Source of the DNA: Odobenus rosmarus divergens
Taxonomy: Eukaryota; Chordata; Mammalia; Carnivora; Odobenidae
Assembly (NCBI RefSeq): GCF_000321225.1
Contig: NW_004450277.1
Location: forward strand, 2,782,234 to 2,846,233
Direction: 5' to 3'
Length of the DNA stretch: 64,000 nucleotides
In this document: positions 44,089-64,000 of the stretch, piece by piece
How positions within the stretch are numbered: position 1 is the first letter of the stretch
Layout: each line of letters opens with the position of its first letter
Notes under the pieces: model-generated
Told to the model about the DNA's origin: nothing
What the model saw: the letters and a program-made list of their open reading frames with translations, nothing else
Database searches by the model: none
Made by a program: the position numbers and the translations under genes

Positions 44089-44757
44089 GACTGTACAGGC
44101 TGTTGTGTACAAAAGAGATTGTAGGCGGGCAAGGGAGAAAGCCAGAAAATCAGGTAGGGACACCCCAGCGTAATCCAGGCCAATGTGAGGGTGGCTGAGA
44201 AGGAGCTGCTGGACGTGGTCAGATTCTGGAAGTGTTGGCAGGATTTTCTGACAGATGGGCTGTGGGCAATGAGGAAAGAAGAGTCAAGAGGAACTCCAAG
44301 GGCTGAGGCCAGAGCAACTGGATGGACTGTGGCACCATTTCTTGAGATGGTGAGGACAGGGGGATTTGAACCGAAGTTTCTCTGACCCCCAACTCCGGAG
44401 CAATGAAGTAAACCTAATGCTTTGGCTTCAAGGCTCTCTGTCTACCTCCTGTAAATCTTATCCATAAACCATCCATCCAACTGTTCATTCATTCATTCAT
44501 TCATATCATTTAACAAACATTTATTGCTAACTACAGTGCAGTAAACATGGGAGGCACTGGACACTTGAGGATTAATTTGACCCACGCCCTGCCCTACAGA
44601 AACTTATAATTTGGTAGGCGGTTCAGAGATCAACTATTCTCACTCATTCATGTATTCAGTCATTTAGTCACTCAACAAACTTCCATTAACACTAATTTCC
44701 GGCAAGCAAGCATCACGGTAGGCACTGCGAATGATCTTGCCCTTAAGAAAGTCCTAG

Positions 44758-44998
44758 GGGCGCCTGGGTGGCTCAGTCGTTAAGCGTCCGTCTTCAGCTC
44801 AGGTCATGATCCCAGGGTCCTGGGATCGAGCCCCACATCGGGCTCCCTGCTCCGCGGGAAGCCTGCTTCTCCCTCTCCCACTCCCCCTGCTTGTGTTCCC
44901 TCTCTCTCTGTGTCTCTCTCTCACATTAACTCTCTCTCTCTCTGTGTCTCTCTCTGTCAAATAAATAAATAAAATCTTAAAAAAAAAAAAAAGAAAAG
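44758..44998 (+). mobile_element. Young carnivore tRNA-Lys SINE ('ctccgcgggaagcctgc' type)
   Basis: Target duplications aagaaagtcctag. The CT-rich region is expanded (two ctctctctctgtgtctctctc blocks). The head is close to the copy at 22.2 kb. Confidence 0.93.
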
Positions 44999-45393
44999 AA
45001 AAGAAAGTCCTAGTCCAATTGGAAAGCCTGAAATTAGCCATCCTCATTCATTTACTGTAGGATCCCCAAGGATCCCCACCACCCAGCCTGTGCAGGGTCA
45101 AGGAGAGGACTGCTGCTGGATGACCCAACAGTGGGCTCTACTGGGCGTATCCAAGCAACACGGCCTCCCTCTGGGTCCCTGGCCCTCCCCCCAGGGTTCC
45201 ACCTGCTGCCCTCACCATGTGAGCAAAGCCCAGCAGCAGCTGCCAGAGCCCATCACGACACCCGCCCCCCACGGCATGCTCAGGGCTGACCCTGGTGTCG
45301 TCCTCCGACAGAAAACCATGAGTCCACTCATTCAGGCAGCCAACCCTGTAACCACCCTCCTGGGTACCATCTGACCCTGCTTGACACCCGTAG

Positions 45394-55541
<10,148 letters not shown>

Positions 55542-55702
55542 GTCCAGCCAACCCTCCGCATACCACACTTGAGCATCCTCCGGCTACCTACTGATCCAGA
55601 AGGAGATTTCACACCTTGAGACCTTAAGTCTTCCTCAGAGTGGGGTTTCCACTGCCCCCAAAAACCTTTACCACAGGCCCTGTGGAGTCCTCCCTGTCCC
55701 AT

Positions 55703-55708
55703 AATAAA
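55703..55708 (+). terminator. BPIFA3: BPIFA3 polyadenylation signal AATAAA
   Basis: Canonical hexamer about 160 bases after the stop codon, in the last exon. Confidence 0.8.
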
Positions 55709-56555
55709 CTCTAACTCTGAAGGGTACAGAGGACCCCCTTCCTGGGCCCTGAGGTTAGGGTTCCAGAAGTCAGACTTGATGAAGGTCCATGCTAAGACTA
55801 AATATGCCTGGGTTTGCTCATCAGCCTAGAAATACCAGAGAAAACACTGTGTTTTCCTGTAATTTGCAGCCAGAAGCCCATCTCGAGATTTGCTCATCAA
55901 TGCGGGGAAGGCCCTGTCGAGATTTCCCATTCCCTCATTCATTCGGCCCATATTTGTTGAGTACCTACTATGTGCCAAGTGCTTTGCCAGGCTCCAAAGG
56001 AGTGCAGGGGAAGGATGACAGAGTCGAAAAGCATAAATGTTGGCACTGAAGAGATCTGAGTTCACATTCGATTCAGCCCAGTGAGAAGTCACATGCGGGT
56101 ATGAACCATGTGCCTCAGAGTGGCTGCTGACCCCCTGGCCCCCATGGGCCCCCATGGGGCTGGCACAGAGTGTGAGCTCAGCAAATGCCTGTTGTTAAGT
56201 AGGGGATGAATTTGGTTTGAGGACTCACAGGCTGTGTTGGGGACAAGGCACTTTACCTTCAGGTCTCCATCACCTGCAAAGTGGGGCAGAGGTCTCCCAG
56301 GATGTGGAGCAACAGGAGGCTTGACACCGCTGGTGGGAGGTAAGGTGCACCACCACTTTACAAGTCCGGGTGGCGGCATCTACAAAAGCGCCACATAGGC
56401 CTGGCCTGTGCCCTAGCAGCGCCACTGCCCGGAGGGCGCCCCACAGAAGCGTGCGCCCGTAGACACTGGGGGACGTGGGACAAGACCGCTCATAGCAGCA
56501 GTGGTCCTAATAGTCCGAGTAAAAACCCTGAATGCCCATCAAAAGAGTGGGTAAG

Positions 56556-56748
56556 GGGCACCTGGGTGGCTCCGTCGTTAAGCGTCTGCCTTCGGCTCAG
56601 GTCATGGTCCCAGGGTCCTGGGATCGAGCCCCGCATCGGGTTCTCTGCTCAGCGGGGAGCCTGCTTCTCCCTCTGCCTGCCACTCCCCCTGCTTGTGCTC
56701 TATCTCTCCCTCTCTGACAAATAAATAAATAAAATCTTTTTAAAAAAA
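56556..56748 (+). mobile_element. Carnivore tRNA-Lys SINE
   Basis: Head ggggcacctgggtggctccgtc, tail aaataaataaataaaatctttt. No clean target duplication seen. Confidence 0.9.
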
Positions 56749-56984
56749 GTATTGACCATGCAGGATGTTTGTAGGAGTACGTGAAAAAACATTTGCAGTA
56801 TGTTTAGCATGCGCTAGGTCCATGGGAAATGCTTATGAAAAGTCATTTAAATCATTGTTAATTATCTGATTAATGACTATTCAGTTCTTAAATATTGATT
56901 CCCACCCTATTCCCAAAGGGAGGCAAAGCATGCTGAGAAATCAAGGGGAAATAACACATACATATTAGTCGTAGTAGCACGCAC

Positions 56985-57160
56985 GTATTAAGCACGTGGC
57001 ATGTGCCAAACTTGGTGCTCAGAGCTTCTGTTCAGCGTCTCATCAAATCCTCACAGCACATCCATGCAGGAGGACCCCGAGGCTGAGAGAGAGAAAGCCC
57101 CTAGCCCAACATCACACAGCAAGGAAATGATCAAGCCAACTGCGCTCAGGCAGCCAAACT
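56985..57160 (-). repeat. Antisense MIR
   Basis: cgtctcatcaaatcctcacagcac and gaggaccccgaggctgagagag, catcacacagcaagg. Confidence 0.65.
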
Positions 57161-58089
57161 CTAGAGCCCAGGCTTGGCCCCTGTGGATCCGCCCTCTGGT
57201 CCTCCCTCCCTTCCTCCTAACCCCCCCACCCCCCCACACACACGTGTACACACACTGAGGGGAAACCGATGACAGAGGCCATCGGCTGGATTGACAAGTG
57301 CAAACAAGGAAGTGTCAACAGCTCAGAGATAAGAATAGGGCGAGAGAGCCTCCTGTCTCCTTCTTTCAATTCAGACCGCCTAATCCAAAATGCTTCCTTG
57401 GGGATTTGCAACCCTAAACGCCCATGTTCTCACACAGAGGATTCCCCTTGACAGCCTTGAGTGGGGGTGGGGCCGGTTCTAGCTCATGATTCTAAGAGCA
57501 AACATAGGAAGGCTGGGCTCCATCCTCCAGTGAGGTTGCCTGGCCCCTTGCTGAAGGCAGCTTTTGTCTGCCTTCCTCCTGACCCTTCAGAGGGTGACTC
57601 CGGGGCCTCCTTCCTCAAGGGGACTCCTTGGGTTTCTCAGAATTCTATTTTTGTTTTGAGGTTCATAGAGCCATGGACTCATCATGTTTTCTCCCAGCAG
57701 AGCTTGTTGCACAATGGGCTTCTATTATAATACCAGAGCTGGGGTCTGGGGGTGGATTTAAGCAGAAATTCAGCCCCAAGTGCCCAAAAGCTTGCTCCAG
57801 GCCCCACCTGTCCGTGCCTTTTAACTTCTATGCCCTTCCTTTCGGGAGTTCTGATTCTGCACCAGGCACTGGGCTGCAAGCTACATTTGTTTCCAGCTTA
57901 GCCCTCTCCACAGCCCCGGGGGTGGGTGCCATCAGCCCCACGTTGTAGGCGAGGGAATTGAGGCTGCAAGAAGGAAAAGCATCTTGCCGAGGCCTCAGCA
58001 GAGCTGGGCTTGGGACTCAGGGCAATCTGACGTCACAGGGATGGGAAGGCTCCAGAGAACATGAGCAGGAACTTTCTGAAGATTCTGTG

Positions 58090-58290
58090 ACATAAACTTA
58101 CTCGCAGAGTTAAGAGCACTGAAGCTGGACAGCCCGGGATGACGGTCTGACTTCACCTTTTCCTAGCTGGGCTGACCCTGGGCAGGTCACTGTCTTCCCT
58201 GAGCCTCAGTGTCTCCGCAGGGTTGTTCTGCATGGTATGGAGATGGTATAGAGCTCTAGGGTCTCATAAAAAACTATTACTATCATTAGT
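58090..58290 (+). repeat. MIR
   Basis: ctgaccctgggcaggtcactgtcttccctgagcctcagtgtctcc. Confidence 0.72.
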
Positions 58291-58351
58291 TGCAAATGTA
58301 GGTGGGAAATTCATCTCCGAGGTAAATGGGACTTAAGCAAAGTCTGCTTAA

Positions 58352-58735
58352 GAAAATATATTTTCTCTCTTGCCATTTGCAATGACGTGGATGGAGCTAG
58401 AGGGTACTATGCTAAGCGAAATAAGTCAGTCAGAGAAAGACAAATACCATATGATTTCACCCATATGTGGAATGTAAGAAACAAAACAGATGAACACAGG
58501 GAAAGGGAAGGAAAAATAAAATAAGATGAAAACAGAGAGGGAGACCAAGCATATGAACTCTAGGAAACAAACTGAGGGTCGCTGGAGGGGAGTGGGGGGG
58601 AGGGATGGGGCAACTGGGTGATGGGCATTGGCGGGGGGACGTGATGGAAGGAGCACTGGGTGTTGTGTGCCACTGATGAATCATTAAATTCTACCTCTGA
58701 AACGAATAAAAAAAATCAAGAAAAAAAAGAAAATT
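58352..58735 (+). mobile_element. 5'-truncated L1 3' end (carnivore type)
   Basis: Begins ttgccatttgcaatgacgtgg and runs through the usual L1 3' landmarks (gctaagcgaaataagtcag, catatgatttcaccc, gaaacaaactgagggtcgctgg) to aaacgaataaaaaaaatc. Near-identical flanks aagaaaatatattttct / aaaagaaaattattttct are the target duplication. Confidence 0.88.
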
Positions 58736-59345
58736 ATTTTCTCATCAAAGTTGGGGCACCCAGCTCCCTGTGAACCCTTTTTGCCTCTGCCCTGCAACAA
58801 AACCACTGGGGTTTCCAAGGCCACCTGAAGATTAGCGCCCCCAACACAGCCCCCCGACCTGATCTTGCTCTCGGGCAACAGAACCCAGAACCAGCACACC
58901 ACCAAGATATAGGACGCGAAGGGCACCACCTACAGTTTCTGAGAAACACTTTGGGAAGGCACTGCCCTCATCAAGGTGGAAACCGTGGTCTTGAAACATT
59001 AGCAGCATGACCTTTCGTGTCTCCGGATGCCCCACGGGCCCCTTGCCCTCCTCAGGGCAGTGGGACATGCAGCTCCTGTGGTTGCAAGGAAGGGCCACTC
59101 CGGCAGAAGCAAAGAGTTTCCAAAGCCTGGGTCTTCGATGGAAAGGTAGTGACAGAGAGCAAATCAGTGGTTGCCAGTGGGCGCGGGGAGAGTGTGACAA
59201 CCAAAGGGCAGCGCGAGGGTGTCTGCGGAGCTACGGAACTGCTCTATATCCGATTCTTACGGCAGCTACGTGAAACTATACATGTGTTAAGAGTCACAGA
59301 ACTACACACCAAAAGGGGAAAGAGCCAATTTTCCTTATGTTTTCT

Positions 59346-59535
59346 TTTAAAGATTTTATTTATTTATCTGACAGAGAGACACAGCGAGAGAGGCAACACA
59401 AGGAGGGAGAGTGGGAGAGGGAGAAGCAGGCTTCCCGCGGAGCAGGGAGCCCGATGTGGGGCTCGAACCCAGGACCCTGGGATCGTGACCTGAGCCGAAG
59501 GCAGACGCTTAACGACTAAGCCACCCAGGCGCCCC
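59346..59535 (-). mobile_element. Young carnivore tRNA-Lys SINE (antisense)
   Basis: aaagattttatttatttatctgac at the left and gccacccaggcgcccc at the right. Carries the cttcccgcggagcaggg body of the young type. Confidence 0.92.
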
Positions 59536-59611
59536 TGGTTTGTTTTTTTTTTTTTAAAGAATTTTAAGTTTGTGTTTCTTTATTTCAAAACTCAGAGCAT
59601 AAAATAGCATA

Positions 59612-59624
59612 TATATATATATAT
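59612..59624. repeat. (AT)n run
   Basis: Short atatatatatata run in AT-rich intergenic DNA. Confidence 0.7.
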
Positions 59625-60779
59625 AGAACTGAAGCAAGATTTCCTGCCCCCAAAACTAGAACATTCTCCATATTAGGTTGGGGGAGTGTGCAAGTCCAAG
59701 AGACACTGAAGAGAACATAGTTCCAGTAGGTTCTGAAAAGTGCCTGGTGCCCTTGCTACTCCCCAGGCAAAACTTGGCAGGAGAGGAGGGACATCAGAAA
59801 CCCCAAGTCGGTGTGCTGGATTCAAGAACGGAGGGCACCTGTGCCCATGTCCCCTTCCAGAGCCACGAGAGGTGGCAAGACCCCAGGGAGAGAATGCTAA
59901 CTGGAGGGTCTAGAGGGTCCAGGGAGATGGGCTGGGGTCACCACAGTCCAGCCTGAGGCCCAAGGAATTGAGAAACAGCAGAACAATTCTGAGTCCAACA
60001 AGGAGTAAGAAGTAAATGCTAAATCTACGGGAGCCTTAGACAGGAGGGAGGCACAGTGTCCCAGCAATAAGGGGGGGGCCAGACAGCAAGTGGATGTCTC
60101 TCCATTTCCAGTCAAAATAGGGACAGGGCAGCCTCCTTTAGATGCCTTGATACATTTGAAGCCCCTGGGACAGAACTAAAACCCCAGAGGAAAATGGGGA
60201 AGTTTCTGCTACCCAGCAAACTGGGCATTTGAAATGGTAACTAAGCTACAGATACATGAGAAAGAAAAACATAGACACTTAAGATTATGAACTGAGATTC
60301 ATGCCTGCTCCTCAGACCTCATCCCCCACAGCCCAGCGAGGTAGATATTTTCCTCCTATTGTACAGATGAGGAAACTAAAGTTCAAGGGATTAGAGTCAC
60401 TTGCCCGGAGTCACGGGATTTGAATCAGGGCAATCTGCACCCAGACCCATCCCCTCTGCCATAATACACGTGCAGCCTCCTGGCTTCAAACCAGAGGCTG
60501 TTAGCTGTCCAGAAATTAGCTGCACAAACTTCAATCAGTCCCTCCATTTATCGACCTCAGTTTCCCCACAAAGATAGTAGCAATCCGAACGAACCCATAA
60601 GCGTTGTACCAAGATAACAAAAATATGAGGCCCCTTTGAGGATGGCTGACAACACACAAGCTGTGGGAGTCTAGAGAGTCTTTCAACAGGTAAGTGAGTT
60701 CAAAGCCATGGCACGAGCCCCTTGGAGGCACCAGCCAGACTCCAACAGGAAGGAGAGCAGTTCCAGTGAAGGCCTGGCA

Positions 60780-61010
60780 CAAGGGAGGGCAGCATGGCTC
60801 ATCGATTACACGGGCGTGAGACACAGAGGTGAGTTTTGACTCCACCATTCACTTCCTGTGTATCCCTGGGAAGATGTCCCCCTCTCTGAACCTCAGTCTC
60901 CACATCTGATATTTGAGGGGCAACGACACCAACCACTCCCAACAAAGATGAGATTCAGATAGGGAGAGCACCTGGCATATAGTAGGTGCTCAATAAATAT
61001 GCATCTCCTC
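60780..61010 (+). repeat. MIR
   Basis: ctctctgaacctcagtctccacatctg and gcacctggcatatagtaggtgctcaataaata. Confidence 0.75.
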
Positions 61011-62189
61011 TTCCTCTTTCTGCTTTTACTCATGAGGTGTTAGGTTTAGCTGCTCTCGCCAGTCTCAGATCTTGACCTCTCCATGTCTCAATGGTTTCAT
61101 CTGCAAAACGGATTCAAAGGCCTGAGCAGTGGGGACAAATGGCTTATTAATTACTTCATGTGGGGAAAGGAAGAAGAAAGGGTAAAAGTAGAGACCAGGA
61201 TGCCACAGCATCCTTCAGGCCTGGCAACCTGGAAAGACTTTTCCAGGGTATAAATGTGAAATTTCATGGGATCACGACATGCAAGAAAGCAAAATGGGCA
61301 ATGAGTGTACGGAAGGTGTCTTCATGTCCTAACACAGTGATTCGGAGAACAGACTGCAGGCAGCGTGAAGGCTTTGGCCCCAGGCCCACTGTGCGCACCT
61401 GGACATGTCTACTTGCACCACAAGCCTCGGTTTTCCCCTTGTAAAAGAGGGGTACTCGTTCCCAGCCCACACCCCTGGGAGGATGCGTGGGGATGCCGTC
61501 TGTGGCAAACAAAGCCAGGCTGGCATTTGGCAAGGGCTCGGCAAGCGTTGGCCGTCGACAATGTTTCACTGTGATCGTCCGATGCAAGAAGTTCTGACTC
61601 TGCCCCATCCTGTGTCTTTGGGTACTTGCCCCGCTGTGCTCCGTGTCCTGCTCTGCAAAGGGGCAGAGCAGCATGCCCTCCCTCCCAGGGTTCTGATGAG
61701 GATGGACAGCCCCCTGCACGCGACTGTCCTGCAAGAGACACCCGATGTAGGAAAGTCAGAGGCAGTTTGAATCTTTTGACACTTTGGGAGCAAGAATCCT
61801 CCAAATGGAGAAAAAGAGTTGGACCAGGAATGGTAAAGAGCCTCCATATGAGACTGAGGCCCATTTCCGGGCCCCCACGGGCCACCTCGACCCACATTCC
61901 GAACGTGATCTGCCCGGCCACCTCGGAGCATGGGCCCCCGGCCTTGGCCCTGCTCAGGAAACCATGAAGTCTTGAGTAACATCCCCATCTCAAGTTTTTC
62001 TCTGTTTAACTTGTCCATCAAGTGGCTTAACTGTCCCACCTACTAATGTGATTGGCAATTATTTACTTTGGAGAGCCTTGAAAGACACCACCAGATCACA
62101 GAATTCTGAATTATCTAGAAACCCATCACCCGATCACACATTTCCTGGTCTGCACACTAGAAAAGACGCTAGCCCCTCGGCGGAAGCAA

Positions 62190-62243
62190 GCAGAAGAGGG
62201 AAGAGGCAAACAGGAGAGCCGCCAGGACCTCTGAGGAGCCCGG
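62190..62243 (+). other. BPIFA1: Candidate BPIFA1 untranslated first exon
   Basis: The 33 bases 62211-62243 align without gaps to the end of the human BPIFA1 5'UTR as I remember it, with 24 identities around gacctct. They are followed by a good donor, CCGG|GTGAGA. The upstream start is a guess and I see no clear TATA box. This rests on recall of the human leader. Confidence 0.4.
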
Positions 62244-63039
62244 GTGAGACCTGCCTGTCCCACGCCCGCTCTGTCGCCCTGGGTGGTAGGGCTGCCGAGC
62301 TCCTTGCTGTGGGGTGGGCACTGGCTGGCTGCATTTAGGATCGCTCATCAGGGGTCTTTTTCAGAGGGATTTTCGGGGGGAGGGGGAACGGCCATTCACT
62401 CTGCTTCCCTGAGAGACCGGGTGCCATGGATGTCAGGTTTGAATGTGGAAACGTAGAAAAGGGGATTTGATGAGGATGCGGAGCATGAGGCTGCAGGTGC
62501 ACGCTGCAGAAATCCCAAGTTAGGGTTCCCTCGTGAGCATGCTCTTCTTACCCTAAATCCAAATCTCTACGGTGGGAATTTTAACTTGAGGTTACCATTG
62601 TGGATTCAGACCATTATCCACAAACCTCCTAAAACCCACCCCGTTTTGTACATTTTTGATGCGTTTCTCTGGGACGAGGGTCCTTAGCTTCCATTGCACT
62701 CATACAAGGTCTGTTTCCCAAAAGAGATTCAGAGAACGCAATCTAAGTGTACCTCCCCAGAGAGACCACAACGGGCTCTTTGTACCAAAAAGCCCTTTCA
62801 AGTCCAGCCAGCCATATAGCAGTGACAGTGGGGCTTTGGCTGAATCAGCCAGTTGACGGAATTCTGCCCAAAGAAGCTTTCAGCACCTTTGCTCGCTACC
62901 AAATAGACCTAGGAGAGGGTTGGTGATACCTGGGAGGGAACAGTGCAAAAGGTAGCCGGATGTCAGAGGTTGGCCCCCAAATTTTGTTCAGGTTAGCTTA
63001 AGGGAGAAGAGAAAGGTATAGAAAAGACAGTGTGTATGC

Positions 63040-63230
63040 CTGGAGGGGTCAGAGACCTATCTCCAACCACAACTCTGCCATCAAGTTGCTCTGTGACCTT
63101 GGGAAAGTCACTACCCCTCTCTGGCCCCGATTCTTCTTATGCAATGAGGACTTTGAATGGCCCAGGATTTCTCCAGCATTGGTCTGGATGAGATGGTGGC
63201 TATGGCCATCTGACCTCCAATCAAATCTGT
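63040..63230 (+). repeat. MIR
   Basis: gctctgtgaccttgggaaagtcactacccctctctgg. Confidence 0.75.
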
Positions 63231-63419
63231 GATTTAAAAGGGCTTCCACAAACCATCACAGGCTAGACCCAGGCCAAAAGACTTAATGGGGATAGTGGCA
63301 AAACAGTTCAGTCCCTCAGCCTTTTCATTTGCTTTGTCTGAAGAGTGAAAACTTGGGGCAATGATTCAGGCTGTTGCAAGCAAGCCCAGATGAATGGAGA
63401 GTAAATGTGATGGTGACTT

Positions 63420-63665
63420 AATTAAACAGATGCCTCTGGGTCAGACAGATCTGGCTTCAAATCCTATCCCTACTGTGTGCTTACCATCTTGGGGAAAGTC
63501 ACCTAAACTCACTAGACTGCCCTTGCCTCACCTGTGCAATGCGGGTGGTGAGTGCCCACATCTTAGGGGGCGGTTATGATGAAATCAGTTACTGGGCATG
63601 GAGTGCTCAGCCTGATGCCTGGCCCAGGGGAAATGCTGAGTAGCTTTAGCTATTGTTATTCAGTT
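63420..63665 (+). repeat. MIR just upstream of the BPIFA1 exon
   Basis: tggcttcaaatcctatccctactg, cttggggaaagtcacctaaac, and ctgatgcctggcccagggg. Confidence 0.72.
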
Positions 63666-63748
63666 CCTGGAGTTCTGGAGGTCAGGGGCAAATAGATGGT
63701 AGATGAATTCCTCTCTGACAGCCATGCTACCCACGACTCTGTCCACAG

Positions 63749-63923
63749 ATACCAAGAGAGAAGATGTTTCAAATTGGGGGCCTCATTGTCTTCTGTGGGC
63801 TGCTGGCCCAGACCACAGCCCTGCTGGACACCTTGCCCTTGCCCCTGGACCAGATCCTGCTTTTGCAGGGGACTCCAGTCCAGGACCTAAGCCCCACAGA
63901 TCTTGCTGGAAGCTTAACGGATG
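63749..63923 (+). CDS. BPIFA1: BPIFA1 (PLUNC/SPLUNC1) first coding exon; the gene continues past the window
   Basis: Abundant secreted protein of nose and upper airway: surfactant, antimicrobial and a regulator of the epithelial sodium channel. The acceptor ctgtccacag precedes ataccaagagagaag and the ATG at 63764. The donor GATG|GTAAGT lies at 63924, phase 1. The exon gives 53 residues. The signal peptide [19 protein letters not shown] matches the human leader with few changes. The mature start has LPLPLDQ and [11 protein letters not shown], which line up with LPVPLDQ and SPTGLAGSLTN in human. The stretch between them ([12 protein letters not shown]) has diverged. It lies in the segment reported in human to inhibit the sodium channel. 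The remaining exons lie beyond position 64000. Confidence 0.93.
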
Positions 63924-63955
63924 GTAAGTGAGAGTCTGTAATAACCTCTTTCAGG

Positions 63956-63982
63956 TATGTGTGTGTGTGTGTCTCTGTGTGT
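63956..63982 (+). repeat. (GT)n microsatellite in BPIFA1 intron
   Basis: gtatgtgtgtgtgtgtgtctctgtgtgtcc, beginning 33 bases after the first coding exon. Confidence 0.85.
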
Positions 63983-64000
63983 CCACCCAACCGTTCAGTG

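Larger units (their letters stand above)
33876..45393. other. Intergenic region between BPIFA4 and BPIFA3
   Basis: No gene recognised. Contents are an inverted pair of LTRs (35.1-36.1 kb), SINEs at 36.8, 39.6-40.0, 40.7, 43.9 and 44.8 kb, an antisense L1 ORF2 fragment (39.0-40.1 kb), a pyrimidine-rich tract (37.76-37.86 kb), L2 3' ends (42.1-42.45 and about 43.0 kb) and MIRs. Open frames at 40.9-43.3 kb are shadows of GC-rich repeat DNA. Confidence 0.6.
55726..62189. other. Intergenic region between BPIFA3 and BPIFA1
   Basis: No gene recognised. Contents are two SINEs (56.56 and 59.34 kb), a 5'-truncated L1 3' end (58.35-58.74 kb), an (AT) run at about 59.61 kb and several MIRs. The two long minus-strand open frames at 61.4-62.0 kb overlap each other and a MIR and show no recognisable protein. 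Confidence 0.6.

Noticed and set aside
61409..61993. Open frame of 194 codons on the minus strand, overlapped by other frames on both strands
   Set aside because: Overlaps a MIR and several equally long alternative frames; composition effect of GC-rich DNA.

Overview
The window is mammalian nuclear DNA from a carnivore. About twenty copies of the carnivore tRNA-Lys-derived SINE are present. They open with a ggcgcctgggtggctcag-like head and end in a CT-rich stretch, AAATAAATAAAATCTT and an A-tail. I see neither the dog-specific nor the cat-specific SINE head or body. Several copies carry a 'gctccgcgggaagcctgc' body that I associate with arctoid caniforms (seals, bears, weasel relatives). The species assignment is an inference.

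The genes are the short-PLUNC part of the BPI-fold cluster. All lie on the + strand, in the order known from human chromosome 20q11: BPIFA2 (about 3.7-13.5 kb), BPIFA4 (the latherin/BASE locus, 23.4-33.9 kb), BPIFA3 (45.4-55.7 kb) and the first coding exon of BPIFA1 (63.7-63.9 kb, running off the window). Each is split into small exons with the family's phases (a ~108-nt third exon, a ~150-nt fourth, a 64-nt sixth). Each of the three genes seen past its first exon keeps the paired cysteines of the BPI fold. The products are secreted lipid-binding or surfactant-like proteins of saliva, airway and, for BPIFA3, probably testis.

Two of the four genes look damaged. BPIFA2 has open exons throughout but lacks the start codon and first half of the signal peptide: a MIR repeat abuts the exon where the ATG should be. 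BPIFA4 has a good signal-peptide exon and open exons 4-7, but the exon-3 donor reads AT instead of GT, so reading runs straight into TAA overlapping an AATAAA. A second, degenerate copy of the BPIFA4 first exon lies 610 bp upstream. BPIFA3 is complete (238 codons plus stop), with a C-terminal tail that appears shortened by a frameshift.

Intergenic space (1-3.6, 13.5-22.7, 33.9-45.4 and 55.7-62.2 kb) and the introns are filled with MIR, L2, L1, MER5A and hAT remnants, SINEs, an inverted pair of retroviral LTRs (35.1-36.1 kb) and simple repeats. I found no RNA genes, CRISPR arrays or bacterial features. Long open frames elsewhere are chance or repeat-derived.
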